Assembly: GCA_910586305.1 (NCBI GenBank)
Contig: CAJUGS010000009.1
Coordinates: forward strand, 24,455-88,454
Source: an uncultured Duncaniella sp.
Lineage (GTDB): Bacteria; Bacteroidota; Bacteroidia; Bacteroidales; Muribaculaceae
Direction of reading: 5' to 3'
Length of the DNA stretch: 64,000 bases
Shown here: positions 16,674 through 25,500 of the stretch, one piece after another
Layout: each line of letters starts with the position of its first letter
Numbering within the stretch: the first letter of the stretch is position 1
Position numbers and translations under genes: made by a program
Notes under the pieces: generated by a model
The model's input: only the letters and a program-made list of their open reading frames with translations
What the model was told of the DNA's origin: nothing
The model's database searches: none

Positions 16674-17554
16674 AGTTTCTCTCTGATTGACTGTTCTTCA
16701 TCTGCAGAGAGTCTGGTGAGTGGCATCAGCATCCAGGGTTCGCAAAGGCCCTTTGTCTGCATCATCACCTTCAACGCGGTGAGCGACTGTCCGAGAGTGC
16801 GTCCGGCCTGATAGATCTTTGCTATCTCGTTGGTCTCGTTTTGCAGGCGTTCAGCTGTGGCTGTATCGCCATTGACGGCAGCTTCGTAGAGGTCGTTGAA
16901 CATTTCGGGCACATAATTTCCGGTGCTTGGCACGATGCCGTCGCCTCCGATGGAAAGTGAGAATGCCGATTGCGCGGCCCATCCGCAGAAGTAAGCAAAA
17001 TCCTCTCGGTCTTTTGAAATCGCAATACATTCGCGCATACGGTCAAGATCGCGTTCGGAGTCTTTGAGGCCCACGATGTTGGGATGGTCTGCAAGGCGAC
17101 GCACCACATCGACAGGGATGGTCATGTGGGTGGTCGCGAGAATATTGTAGAGCATCAGCGGACCGGTTATGCTATCGGCAAGAGTTTTGTAGTAATTGTA
17201 CATTTGCTCTTCTGTAAGAGCGTAGTAGGATGGTAGTGTCGCTACAATCACATCTGCCCCTGCCTTGGTGAAAGCTTCGGCCTGTGTGAGTTGCTCGGCA
17301 AAACAGGTGCCGGTGAGTCCTGCATAGATGAGGATGCGTCCCTTGGCTGCCTTTACGGCTGTCTCGACCATGAGAATACCGTCGGCTGCAGAGACGCTGT
17401 TGCCTTCGCCGGTAGTTCCCATGAGAAGTGGAGCTACATTGTTGGAGGCAAAGAATTCGATTATACGTTCCACTGCGGCCACGTCAAGCAAGCCGTTCTC
17501 TGTTACGGGTGTAATCATTGGCACAACGACGCCACGATATTTGCAAGATTTCAT
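16670..17554 (-). CDS. DHDPS/NAL-family lyase or aldolase
   Basis: 294 residues, typical of the dihydrodipicolinate synthase / N-acetylneuraminate lyase TIM barrel. The GTTGEG loop (46-51), the catalytic Tyr136 (LYN) and the Schiff-base Lys164 (GLKDS) are present. Enzymes of this group cleave or dehydrate 2-keto-3-deoxy acids, with pyruvate as a product or substrate. As the first gene of a sugar-acid operon it is more likely a catabolic aldolase or dehydratase than lysine-pathway DapA. Its reaction cannot be assigned from sequence alone. Confidence 0.85.
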   Translation of the reverse strand: MKSCKYRGVVVPMITPVTENGLLDVAAVERIIEFFASNNVAPLLMGTTGEGNSVSAADGILMVETAVKAAKGRILIYAGLTGTCFAEQLTQAEAFTKAGADVIVATLPSYYALTEEQMYNYYKTLADSITGPLMLYNILATTHMTIPVDVVRRLADHPNIVGLKDSERDLDRMRECIAISKDREDFAYFCGWAAQSAFSLSIGGDGIVPSTGNYVPEMFNDLYEAAVNGDTATAERLQNETNEIAKIYQAGRTLGQSLTALKVMMQTKGLCEPWMLMPLTRLSADEEQSIREKL

Positions 17555-17606
17555 GATTATGGATTTGTTTTTTAGATTTAAAGTCAGATTTTAACTAAAA
17601 TATCTA

Positions 17607-17614
17607 CAAAGGTA
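17607..17614 (-). promoter_or_regulatory. Possible -7 element of the acid-sugar operon
   Basis: TACCTTTG on the minus strand, 53 bases before the lyase ATG, matches TAnnTTTG. I do not find a TTTG or TTG 19-21 bases upstream, so the call rests on the -7 element alone. Confidence 0.4.
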
Positions 17615-17681
17615 GTAAATATTTTTCTAAGAATGGATAAATAGTGCAAATAATATCGTCTGCAATTTTGACTCTTAAAAA

Positions 17682-17714
17682 TTTGGCGGAATTGATGGAA
17701 TTCACTACTTTTGC
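17682..17714 (+). promoter_or_regulatory. Bacteroidota promoter of the cobalamin operon
   Basis: TTTG (17682-17685), a 20-base spacer, and TACTTTTGC (17706-17714). The predicted start near 17720 falls right at the 5' end of the riboswitch. Confidence 0.8.
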
Positions 17715-17721
17715 GGTGAAT

Positions 17722-17895
17722 TTTGGTGACGCTCTCGTTTTTCTGAAAGCGTTGAAAAGGGAACCGGGTGAGAATCCCGGACAGACCCGCTGCTGTGAAT
17801 CCCGATAATTTACTCTCTTTGCCACGAAGCCACTGCCCCCTGTTGCGGGTGGGAAGGCGTAAGGAGAGGGGATAAGTCAGAAGACCTGCCAAAGT
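17722..17895 (+). promoter_or_regulatory. Cobalamin riboswitch
   Basis: The conserved order of the cobalamin aptamer is readable: GGTGAC near the 5' end, GGGAACCGGGTGAGAATCCC (17760s), the invariant GCTGCTG, a GCCACTG segment, GGGTGGGAAGGCG, and the B12 box AGTCAGAAGACCTGCC at 17875-17890. Ligand binding should lower expression of the downstream uptake and synthesis genes. The layout resembles the adenosylcobalamin-type class. No terminator with a T-run follows directly, so control of translation of the receptor gene is the more likely mechanism. Confidence 0.95.
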
Positions 17896-17960
17896 TCATT
17901 AAATAAGTTTTGACGTTTTCGGGACTTAAGACGACAAGACGACTTATTGGTGGCTCTGGA

Positions 17961-18005
17961 TCTCTATGTGGCGTTCCGGCTGATGGAACATCGCACACAC
18001 AGAGA
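17961..18005 (+). other. Stable leader hairpin between riboswitch and receptor gene
   Basis: TCTCTATGTG (17961-17970) pairs, with a single mismatch (A-C), with CACACAGAGA at 17996-18005; inside it GTTCC/GGAAC forms a second stem. No T-run follows. It sits in the 180-base stretch between the B12 box and the ATG, which has no other coding sense, and may be part of the expression platform. Confidence 0.5.
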
Positions 18006-18077
18006 GCCTGTCGCGGTCAATGCTCGTCAAAGCCTGTTCTTACGGTGCCGACTGAGAGAAATAACAGACCACGCGCT

Positions 18078-20225
18078 ATGAGCCGTATTTCAGATTTGAC
18101 CTGTTTATTAATAATGTGTCTCTTCCTGTTGCCAAAGATGGCTGCGGGAAGTGAGAATGTTTATGAAAAATCTGACACTCTGCAGCTCGGGGGTGTTAGT
18201 GTCTATGGCAAGAGTAAGACACAGAGAGTGAGGGAAGGTGTCTATACCGTCAATGCTGTCAGTGTCTCACCGTCGGTCAACAAACTCACTACTCTCAATG
18301 ATATCGTCGACCGTAGTGCCGGTGTGAGAGTGCGCCGTCAGGGTGGTGTCGGCTCTGACTATGACTTGTCAATCAACGGTCTGTCGGGCAACTCGATACG
18401 ATATTTTCTTGACGGAGTGCCTCTTGATGTAAAGGGCTCGGATGTGAATCTCGACAACATCCCTCTCAATACCGTGGAGCGGGTTGAATTGTACAAGGGT
18501 GTTATTCCTGCCCATCTCGGTAGTGATGCTCTTGGCGGTGCGGTAAATATTGTCACCAAGCGCCGTCGCAGGAGTTTTATCGATGCCAGCTATGGCACAG
18601 GCTCGTTCCACACCCATACTGCCGATCTGACAGGCCAGTTCTTTCTCGGCAAGAGTAAGATTGCAGTGCGTCCTACCTTCGGGTTGAACTACTCGAAGAA
18701 TGATTATAAGATGAGGAATGTGGAAGTGTGGGACGAAGAGACCGAAAGGTATATTCTCACTGACCGCAATCGTTTCCATGACTCATATCTATCGCTGATC
18801 GGCCAGATTGAGGCCGGGGTAAACGATGTGTCATGGGCCGATGCATTTTTTGTCTCAGGCTCATTCAGCAAGATTGACAAACAGCTTCAGACCGGAGCCA
18901 TGCAAAACAAGGTCTATGGCAACGCTATGCGCCATTCACGTGCGTGGAGTGTGGCAGCCCGCTACTCCAGACAGTGGGGGCCTGTGGGTACGCGAGTCAT
19001 GCTTTCCCATACCCACGACCGCAGTGAGACTGTGGATACAGCCTTCCGGAAATATAGCTGGGACGGAACCTGGCTGCCTGCTACAGGCAACGAAATAAAC
19101 AATAAGGCACGTTCCATACGCATCTACGAGCGTCCGCTCACCGTGCTCAATGCCGGGGCAGACTATGCTTTAGCCTCCGGACATACGCTCGCGTTCAACT
19201 ATATGCTCAACCGGCGTGGCAACAAGCGCAGCGATGAAACCGATAAAACGTTTGAGCCGAGTAATGACGTGCTAACCAAGCATATTGTCGCGCTGACCTA
19301 TTCGCAGAGCTTTTTTCAAGAGCGGTTGCAGAATTCATTCTTTGTAAAAAATTACATCAATTCCGCATCTATACGTCAGAAAGACAATTTCACAGTCACC
19401 GGAGCTGACAAGATTTCTGCGGATGCCACTAAGTTGTATTGGGGTGGTGGACTTGGTACACGCTATACTGTTGTCAATCCGTTGTCTGTAAAGGCTTCGT
19501 TTGAGCACAGTGTGCGTCTGCCTCTGTCAAGAGAGCTGCTTGGCAACGGTACCACCGTATATCCAAACCTTACACTCTCGCCCGAGGAGAGCAATAATGT
19601 AAATGTCGGATTCTTCGGCACATGGCGAACAGGAACCGACCATCTGTTCTCCTATGAGGCCGACGGATATCTGCGCTTTGTCGACAATTACATAAGAGCC
19701 CGTGTGTCGGAGCGCGAGGGAATGATGCAGTATTTCAACGAACCGGCCATCCACATCAAGGGTGTTGACTTGGAGTTGAGATATTCATGGCGCAATTCGC
19801 TCACGGTTGAGCTTAACGGAACATACTGTGATGCCCGAAACCGAAAAAAATTTAAGAGTGACGGTAATCCTTCGGCAACCTACAACAATAAGGTCCCAAA
19901 TCGTCCGTGGCTTTATGCGAACGCCGGTGTGACCTATCGTTTCCGTGACATCACCAATCTGTCCGATCGATTGAGCATAGGCGCTTCTTATCGTTACATA
20001 CATTGGTATTATCTCAACTGGGAGGCTTACGGTGCCTTGTCTTCAAAAGCCCGCATCCCGTCACAGAACATTGTTGATTTATCGGTCACTTACTCTTGGA
20101 TGGAAGAACGCTATAATATATCGCTTACCTGCGATAATCTTTTCGACCGTTTAGCCTACGACAACTATATGTTGCAGAAACCCGGAAGGGCTATTTATGC
20201 AAAACTTAGATTATATCTTGAATAA
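18078..20225 (+). CDS. btuB: TonB-dependent outer-membrane receptor, probable cobalamin transporter
   Basis: About 715 residues from the ATG at 18078, which places a signal peptide (LTCLLIMCLFLLPKMAAG) at the N-terminus; a longer frame exists only through a TTG inside the leader. A TonB-box-like stretch (LGGVSVYGKS) precedes the plug domain (about 50-160, with DIVDRSAGVRVRRQGG and SDALGGAVNIVTKR), then a 22-strand-type barrel ending YAKLRLYLE. There is no N-terminal CarboxypepD-regulatory extension. A cobalamin riboswitch controls it and B12 genes follow, so corrinoid uptake is the likely task. Pairing with a DUF4374 lipoprotein also occurs in iron or siderophore systems, which is the main alternative. 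Confidence 0.9.
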   Translation: MSRISDLTCLLIMCLFLLPKMAAGSENVYEKSDTLQLGGVSVYGKSKTQRVREGVYTVNAVSVSPSVNKLTTLNDIVDRSAGVRVRRQGGVGSDYDLSINGLSGNSIRYFLDGVPLDVKGSDVNLDNIPLNTVERVELYKGVIPAHLGSDALGGAVNIVTKRRRRSFIDASYGTGSFHTHTADLTGQFFLGKSKIAVRPTFGLNYSKNDYKMRNVEVWDEETERYILTDRNRFHDSYLSLIGQIEAGVNDVSWADAFFVSGSFSKIDKQLQTGAMQNKVYGNAMRHSRAWSVAARYSRQWGPVGTRVMLSHTHDRSETVDTAFRKYSWDGTWLPATGNEINNKARSIRIYERPLTVLNAGADYALASGHTLAFNYMLNRRGNKRSDETDKTFEPSNDVLTKHIVALTYSQSFFQERLQNSFFVKNYINSASIRQKDNFTVTGADKISADATKLYWGGGLGTRYTVVNPLSVKASFEHSVRLPLSRELLGNGTTVYPNLTLSPEESNNVNVGFFGTWRTGTDHLFSYEADGYLRFVDNYIRARVSEREGMMQYFNEPAIHIKGVDLELRYSWRNSLTVELNGTYCDARNRKKFKSDGNPSATYNNKVPNRPWLYANAGVTYRFRDITNLSDRLSIGASYRYIHWYYLNWEAYGALSSKARIPSQNIVDLSVTYSWMEERYNISLTCDNLFDRLAYDNYMLQKPGRAIYAKLRLYLE

Positions 20226-20255
20226 AAACACAGTATAAAATAACAACAGAAGACG

Positions 20256-21527
20256 ATGAAAAAATTCAGATTTCTCTATCTCCCTCTGCTCGCTCTCATG
20301 ACCGCGTTTTCGTTCGCTTCATGTTCGGATGACAATAAGAACGACATTCCTGATGATCCCACACTCATTGAGGACTACCACTTTGACCTTTGGGTGGCTC
20401 TTGACCGTCACGGAGGTATGGCCCGTGACGTGCAAACACTTGTGAGGTCTCTCGGAAGCCTCGATGCCGACCAGCCGGAAATCAATTTCGAGGGAAAGGG
20501 CACGGAGGTCAACGCGATTCTGTCGCTTGAAACCATCTACAAGGGCGCCTACTACTATCAGGTACCCGTGTCGGGAGACCGTTTCGCAAAATACCGCATA
20601 GAGAACAACCGTATAATCACAGTGGCCGAACGCCGCTTCAAGACCAATACTTTTTCGACCCGCAAATATACTCACGCCTGGATTGACGATAATACACTCG
20701 TTATTATGGCTGCGTCAGGTGATGCCAAGAGCATCATATGGACCAAGCTCAACGCCGAGGATATGAGCATCATTGACGAGGGTACTCTCGACATAGCTAT
20801 GCCTGAGGGTGGCGAGATGTTCACGACGTCAGGTATCCTCAACTATCGCAAGCAAGACAACAAACTGTTCTACTTCTACTATGCCAAGTCGGGCGGTAAG
20901 CGTGGCAAGCGTGTGATTCCAATGACCACAGCCGTCATCAATCCGGCCACAATGACTGTAGAGAGCAACAAGCCCTGCTTCCTTGACTGCGAAATGGTGG
21001 GTACTGCCTACGGCGAACTCCTGCAGACTACCACCCTCATCACCGATAATGGAGATCTCTACATAGCTTGTGTGACAGACGATTCCGACGGCAAGGAACA
21101 TTCCCACCTGCTACGCATTCCTGCCGGTAGCACTGATTTTGAGGAAGGCTATGACGGATGCACAATCAGTGGCAAGCTCATTTCACTCCTCTATATCGGT
21201 GGCAAAGAGGCGCTCGCTTATGCCCGTGATGATGAGATGGGTACATCGATCGATGATTTCTCCCACTACTATACCGTGCTTGATCTCAATGCCAAGACTT
21301 CTTCACGTGTGATGTTTGAGGGCAAGCCTCTCGACTACAGTGGCGGACGATTCTCTTCGCGTATGGCCTATGTGAACCACAAAGCCTACATTGGTGTAGA
21401 TGCCAAGGATACCAATCCGCAGATTTATATCTATGACGTGGCTACCAAGACAACTATAAAGGGTGCTTCGATGGCTTCGGGCTACTACTTCGAGCAGATT
21501 CGTGTTGTCGAGGATGTAAAACAGTAA
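20256..21527 (+). CDS. DUF4374 surface lipoprotein, candidate corrinoid-binding partner of BtuB
   Basis: 423 residues, lipoprotein signal peptide with FASC (Cys23), then an acidic SDDNKND stretch of the kind that marks export to the cell surface in Bacteroidota. The rest has repeated strand-turn-strand blocks (THAWIDDNTLVIMA, GILNYRKQDNKLFYFY, MAYVNHKAYIGV), consistent with a beta-propeller, the fold expected for DUF4374. It begins 30 bases after the receptor gene and ends before a terminator-like hairpin. In Bacteroides the propeller lipoprotein BtuG fills this place beside BtuB; by position this protein may do the same job with a different family. Binding to corrinoid is inferred, not shown. 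Confidence 0.85.
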   Translation: MKKFRFLYLPLLALMTAFSFASCSDDNKNDIPDDPTLIEDYHFDLWVALDRHGGMARDVQTLVRSLGSLDADQPEINFEGKGTEVNAILSLETIYKGAYYYQVPVSGDRFAKYRIENNRIITVAERRFKTNTFSTRKYTHAWIDDNTLVIMAASGDAKSIIWTKLNAEDMSIIDEGTLDIAMPEGGEMFTTSGILNYRKQDNKLFYFYYAKSGGKRGKRVIPMTTAVINPATMTVESNKPCFLDCEMVGTAYGELLQTTTLITDNGDLYIACVTDDSDGKEHSHLLRIPAGSTDFEEGYDGCTISGKLISLLYIGGKEALAYARDDEMGTSIDDFSHYYTVLDLNAKTSSRVMFEGKPLDYSGGRFSSRMAYVNHKAYIGVDAKDTNPQIYIYDVATKTTIKGASMASGYYFEQIRVVEDVKQ

Positions 21528-21554
21528 ACAAATTTTTCTTATTTCTGCACTTCG

Positions 21555-21602
21555 GCTGTTCCAGGCGGTGTACACTGAAACACCCCGGGAACAGCTTTTT
21601 TT
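21555..21602 (+). terminator. Intra-operon terminator-like hairpin before cbiK
   Basis: GCTGTTCC (21555-21562) pairs with GGAACAGC (21588-21595), with a further inner GGTGT/ACACC stem, followed directly by seven T (21596-21602). It meets the criteria of an intrinsic terminator yet lies 15 bases before the next ATG on the same strand, so it probably separates high expression of the uptake pair from lower expression of the rest. Confidence 0.75.
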
Positions 21603-21616
21603 AGAAAGAAAAAGAT

Positions 21617-22522
21617 ATGAACAGGTTATTAACATTGGCTGTGTCGTTTATGATCTCACTGACATTGTATAGCCATAATTTCAATCTCGGAAAGAGCGAC
21701 AAGGCTGCTATTCTCATGGTGCATTTCGGCACGACATTTGATGACACTCGCAAGCTCACAATTGATGCACTAAATGAAGAGGTGAGGAGTGCGTTCCCTG
21801 ATTTTGCAGTATATGAGGCTTTTACATCGAGAATCGTAATCAAGAGACTTGCGGCAAGAGGAGTCGAGAAGATCACACCGCGGGAAGCGTTGCTACGCCT
21901 TGCAGCCGACGGATATACTCACGTGGTTGTCCAGAGTTCCAATATCATTGACGGTGTGGAAATGTCGGTTCTGCGTCGTGAGGTGGAGCAGATGAAGCCA
22001 TTTTTCAAGGAAATCCGGGTGGGAACACCGTTGCTCTATTCTGTGGACGATTGTATCGCTGTGGCCGATATTATGGCGAGCCGTCACGCTGATGCGCTTC
22101 GTTCTTCCAAGGTCGCGCTTGTGCTGGTAGGCCACGGTACCGAGGGTCCGGCTACTGCCATATACTCTCAGATAGATTATATGCTTACGTCGGCCGGATA
22201 CCCTAACGCTCATGTGGCTACAGTGGAGGGATATCCTACTTACGACACAACTCTCGCACGTCTGAAGTCATTGAAAACACGTGAGGTTACGCTTGTCCCA
22301 TTCATGTTTGTAGCCGGAGATCATGCTCGCAACGATATTGATGTAGAGTGGCGTGAGAATCTTGAGAAAGAGGGATTCAAAGTCAGCACAGTCATAGAAG
22401 GACTCGGTTCCATCCAGGCCATAAGGGCCATGTTTGTCGAACGTATCAAAGCCGCATTGGAGGGTCGTCATCCCGACGCTGTTGAACAGAAATCGAGAGC
22501 TATAAGCAACGCCGGATTATGA
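21617..22522 (+). CDS. cbiK: CbiK-type sirohydrochlorin cobaltochelatase with signal peptide
   Basis: 301 residues. Catalytic His173 (VGHGTEGPA) and His236 (AGDHARND) match the two metal-binding His of CbiK, and the early AILMVHFGTTFDDTR is the family start. Ahead of it lies a hydrophobic leader (MNRLLTLAVSFMISLTLYSH) that reads as a Sec signal peptide, so the enzyme is probably periplasmic, as known for one Desulfovibrio form. CbiK inserts Co2+ into sirohydrochlorin in the early-cobalt pathway. No second, leaderless copy lies in the window. Its TGA overlaps the next ATG by four bases. Confidence 0.88.
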   Translation: MNRLLTLAVSFMISLTLYSHNFNLGKSDKAAILMVHFGTTFDDTRKLTIDALNEEVRSAFPDFAVYEAFTSRIVIKRLAARGVEKITPREALLRLAADGYTHVVVQSSNIIDGVEMSVLRREVEQMKPFFKEIRVGTPLLYSVDDCIAVADIMASRHADALRSSKVALVLVGHGTEGPATAIYSQIDYMLTSAGYPNAHVATVEGYPTYDTTLARLKSLKTREVTLVPFMFVAGDHARNDIDVEWRENLEKEGFKVSTVIEGLGSIQAIRAMFVERIKAALEGRHPDAVEQKSRAISNAGL

Positions 22523-25500
22523 GCAGGAGGAATGTCGGGATAGCAATATGCCTTCTTGTCCTTGCACTGGCGGGAGGCTATGTGGTGTGGAGTGTCTGGT
22601 TTGCTCCGACAAGGGTATTGGTTGTCAATGCATTGCCTGCCCAAGAGTCTGAATTGCGACTGGCCGTCGACGGTAACAGTGAGATAAGTCTGACAGCTGT
22701 CGCCACTGAAGATGCAGGCGGTTTCAGCGACTATGATGCTGTGCTTCTTTACGGGCGCGGATTATATGTTGATTCCGTTATGCGCCTTGAACTTGACGAA
22801 GCGGCCAAGAAGGGAGTGATAGTACACACCAACACCTTGCGACGCTCCTCGGTGAAAATAGTCCACAATCTCGATTCCATCAGGCAAAATACCATCGATA
22901 CATATCTTCGCAATCAATGTCGTGCAAACAATTTCAACCTTTTTCGCTACATACGCACGATAGCCAATCCGCGCAGAGTGTGCCGGACAGTGCCGTCTCC
23001 TCCAGTTAGACTTCCCGACGGAATGCTTTATTATGTCGATGAGGGAGTATATTTCAGCCATCCCGGGGAGTTTGAGGATTACCTTAGGGCAAAAGGTGTG
23101 TATCGCTACGGTGCCGCAAAAATAGCTCTCGTTTCGGGTGTGACATTTCCTGTGGAAGGAGCACGCGGGCATATAGATACCCTCATGGCACGTCTCACGG
23201 ATGCGGGTTACAACGTGTATCCTTTCTCTGCATCAGGAAGAGAGCGTGAAAGGCTTTTAAGGGAAATCAAACCCGACGCGGTGGTATATCTTCCGATGGG
23301 CAGACTCGGGTCTGACTCGATTGTAAACGCACTGTATGACGAGGATACACCTCTGTTTGCTCCATTCCCTGTCACAGTGGGTCGCGAAGAGTGGCTTGAT
23401 GCAGGCAAGTCTCTGGGTGCCGGGACAATTACCTCCCGCATAGTTCTGCCAGAGATTGACGGGGCTATGGCTTCGGTGTGTATATCCACTCAGAATCCTG
23501 ACGGAGAGGGACGTGTGCTTCCTACTCCGGAGAGTGAGCGTGTGGATGCCTTCATGAAGCAGATGAATGGGTTCATGAGACTTCGCACCAAGCTTAACTC
23601 TGATAAGCGTGTGGCCGTAGCTTATTTCAAGTCTCCCGGCAAGGATGCACTTCTTGCCTCAGGGATGGAAGTAGTGCCTTCGCTGTATAATTTTTTGAAG
23701 AGACTTCGTGATGAGGGATATGATCTGACAGGGTTGCCACAGACACTTGAGGAGTTCAGACGCGACATCATGAAATATGGCGCTGTGATGGGGGATTATG
23801 CTCCGCAGGCACAGCAACGGTTTATGGACGAATGTTCTCCGTTGTGGATTGACAGGCATACATATGAAAAGTGGGCGCGTGAGATGCTCTTGCCTGAAAA
23901 ATATGACGAAGTGACCGCTCGCTATGGCAACGCACCGGGAACATTGCTGGCGCGTAATGACAGCATAGCCGTGGCTTGCCTGCGTTACGGCAATATTTTT
24001 CTTTTTCCTCAGCCACGTGCGGCCATCGGTGATGACGATTTTCGCATTGTTCATGGTGCTGATGTGGCTCCACCTCATAGCCATATCGCACCATACCTCT
24101 ATGTGTCGAAGGGCTTTATGGCCGATTTGCTCATTCACTTCGGCACTCATGGCAATCTTGAATTCACTCCCGGAAAGGATGTGGCTCTTTCGGGGGCTGA
24201 CTGGGCCGATGTGCTCACAGGGCATATCCCTCATTTTTATTTTTATACGACCGCTAATGTGGGAGAATCAGTCATAGCACGTCGCCGTAGCCATGCTGTG
24301 CTGGTGAGTCATCTCACGCCACCGTATGTCGAGAGTGGTATGAGGTGTGAGTATGCCTCGCTGATAGAGCGTCTGCATAAGGCAATGGCAGATTCCTCGG
24401 ACAATACTGTGGAACTTAAGCGTGAGATAGTTGCTCTCGGATTGCACTCCGATCTTCGCCTTGACTCTCTGTTGACGGCGCCATATACAGCCGAGGAGTT
24501 ATCAAAGATTGACCTTTTTGTAGAAGAACTTGCAAACGAAAAGGTGACAGGTGCGTTCTATGTCATGGGAATGCCTTACTCTTCACGAGACTTGTTGACA
24601 ACTCTTCAGGCCATCTGTGCCGATGGTGTGGCCTATTCGCGTGCCTGCCGGGATTTTGAAAAGGGAATTATTTCCGAACATGATTCAAAGGACTATGGTT
24701 ACGTGGCCCATCACTATCTTGATGATGCCAGGCAGAGCATAGCCGACTTAGTGGCTGGAAATTATAGGAATGCCGACGGTATGGATGAGGTTGAAGAGTG
24801 TCTTCACAATCTGCTTGCTTCCACCGGAGCTGAGATTGATGCGATGGTAGGTGCGATGTCAGGACGTCCGGTGCGTCCTGCTCCCGGAGGCGATCCTGTG
24901 CTCAATCCCAATGTTTTACCGACTGGACGGAATATGTTCAGTGTAAATCCCGAGATTACTCCTGGGAAGAAAGCGTGGTCTGACGGTGTCTCTCTTGCCG
25001 AAGCGACTCTCAGGGATTATAAGAATCGCCACGGGGAGTATCCCCAGAAAGTGAGTTATACATTTTGGGCCGGTGAGTTCATCTCCACTGAGGGAGCCAC
25101 TATAGCACAGGCCCTTAGGATGATGGGTGTGGAACCTGTGCGCGACAGCCAGGGGCGTGTTATGGGATTGAGGCTTACACCGTCCGAGGAATTAGGCCGT
25201 CCGCGCGTCAATATAATCGTGCAGGTGTCGGGACAGCTTCGTGATATCGCCTCTTCACGGCTGAAAATGCTCACAGAGGCGGTGAGAATGGCTTCCGAAG
25301 CCCGTGATAACATATATCCCAATTATGTTGCCGTCGGAACCACCGAGCAGGAGAAGGCACTTCTTTTGGACGGAAACACGCTGGAGAGAGCCAAGGCTTT
25401 GTCGGTGATGAGAGTGTTTGGTCCGGTCAACTCAGGATATTCGACTGGTATGCTTTACTATACTGAAAATTCAGGAGAGTGGGAGGATAAGAGCGAGCTT

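Noticed and set aside
17910..18077. In-frame 56-codon N-terminal extension of the receptor
   Set aside because: Begins with TTG inside the riboswitch leader and precedes a normal signal peptide; leader RNA, not protein.
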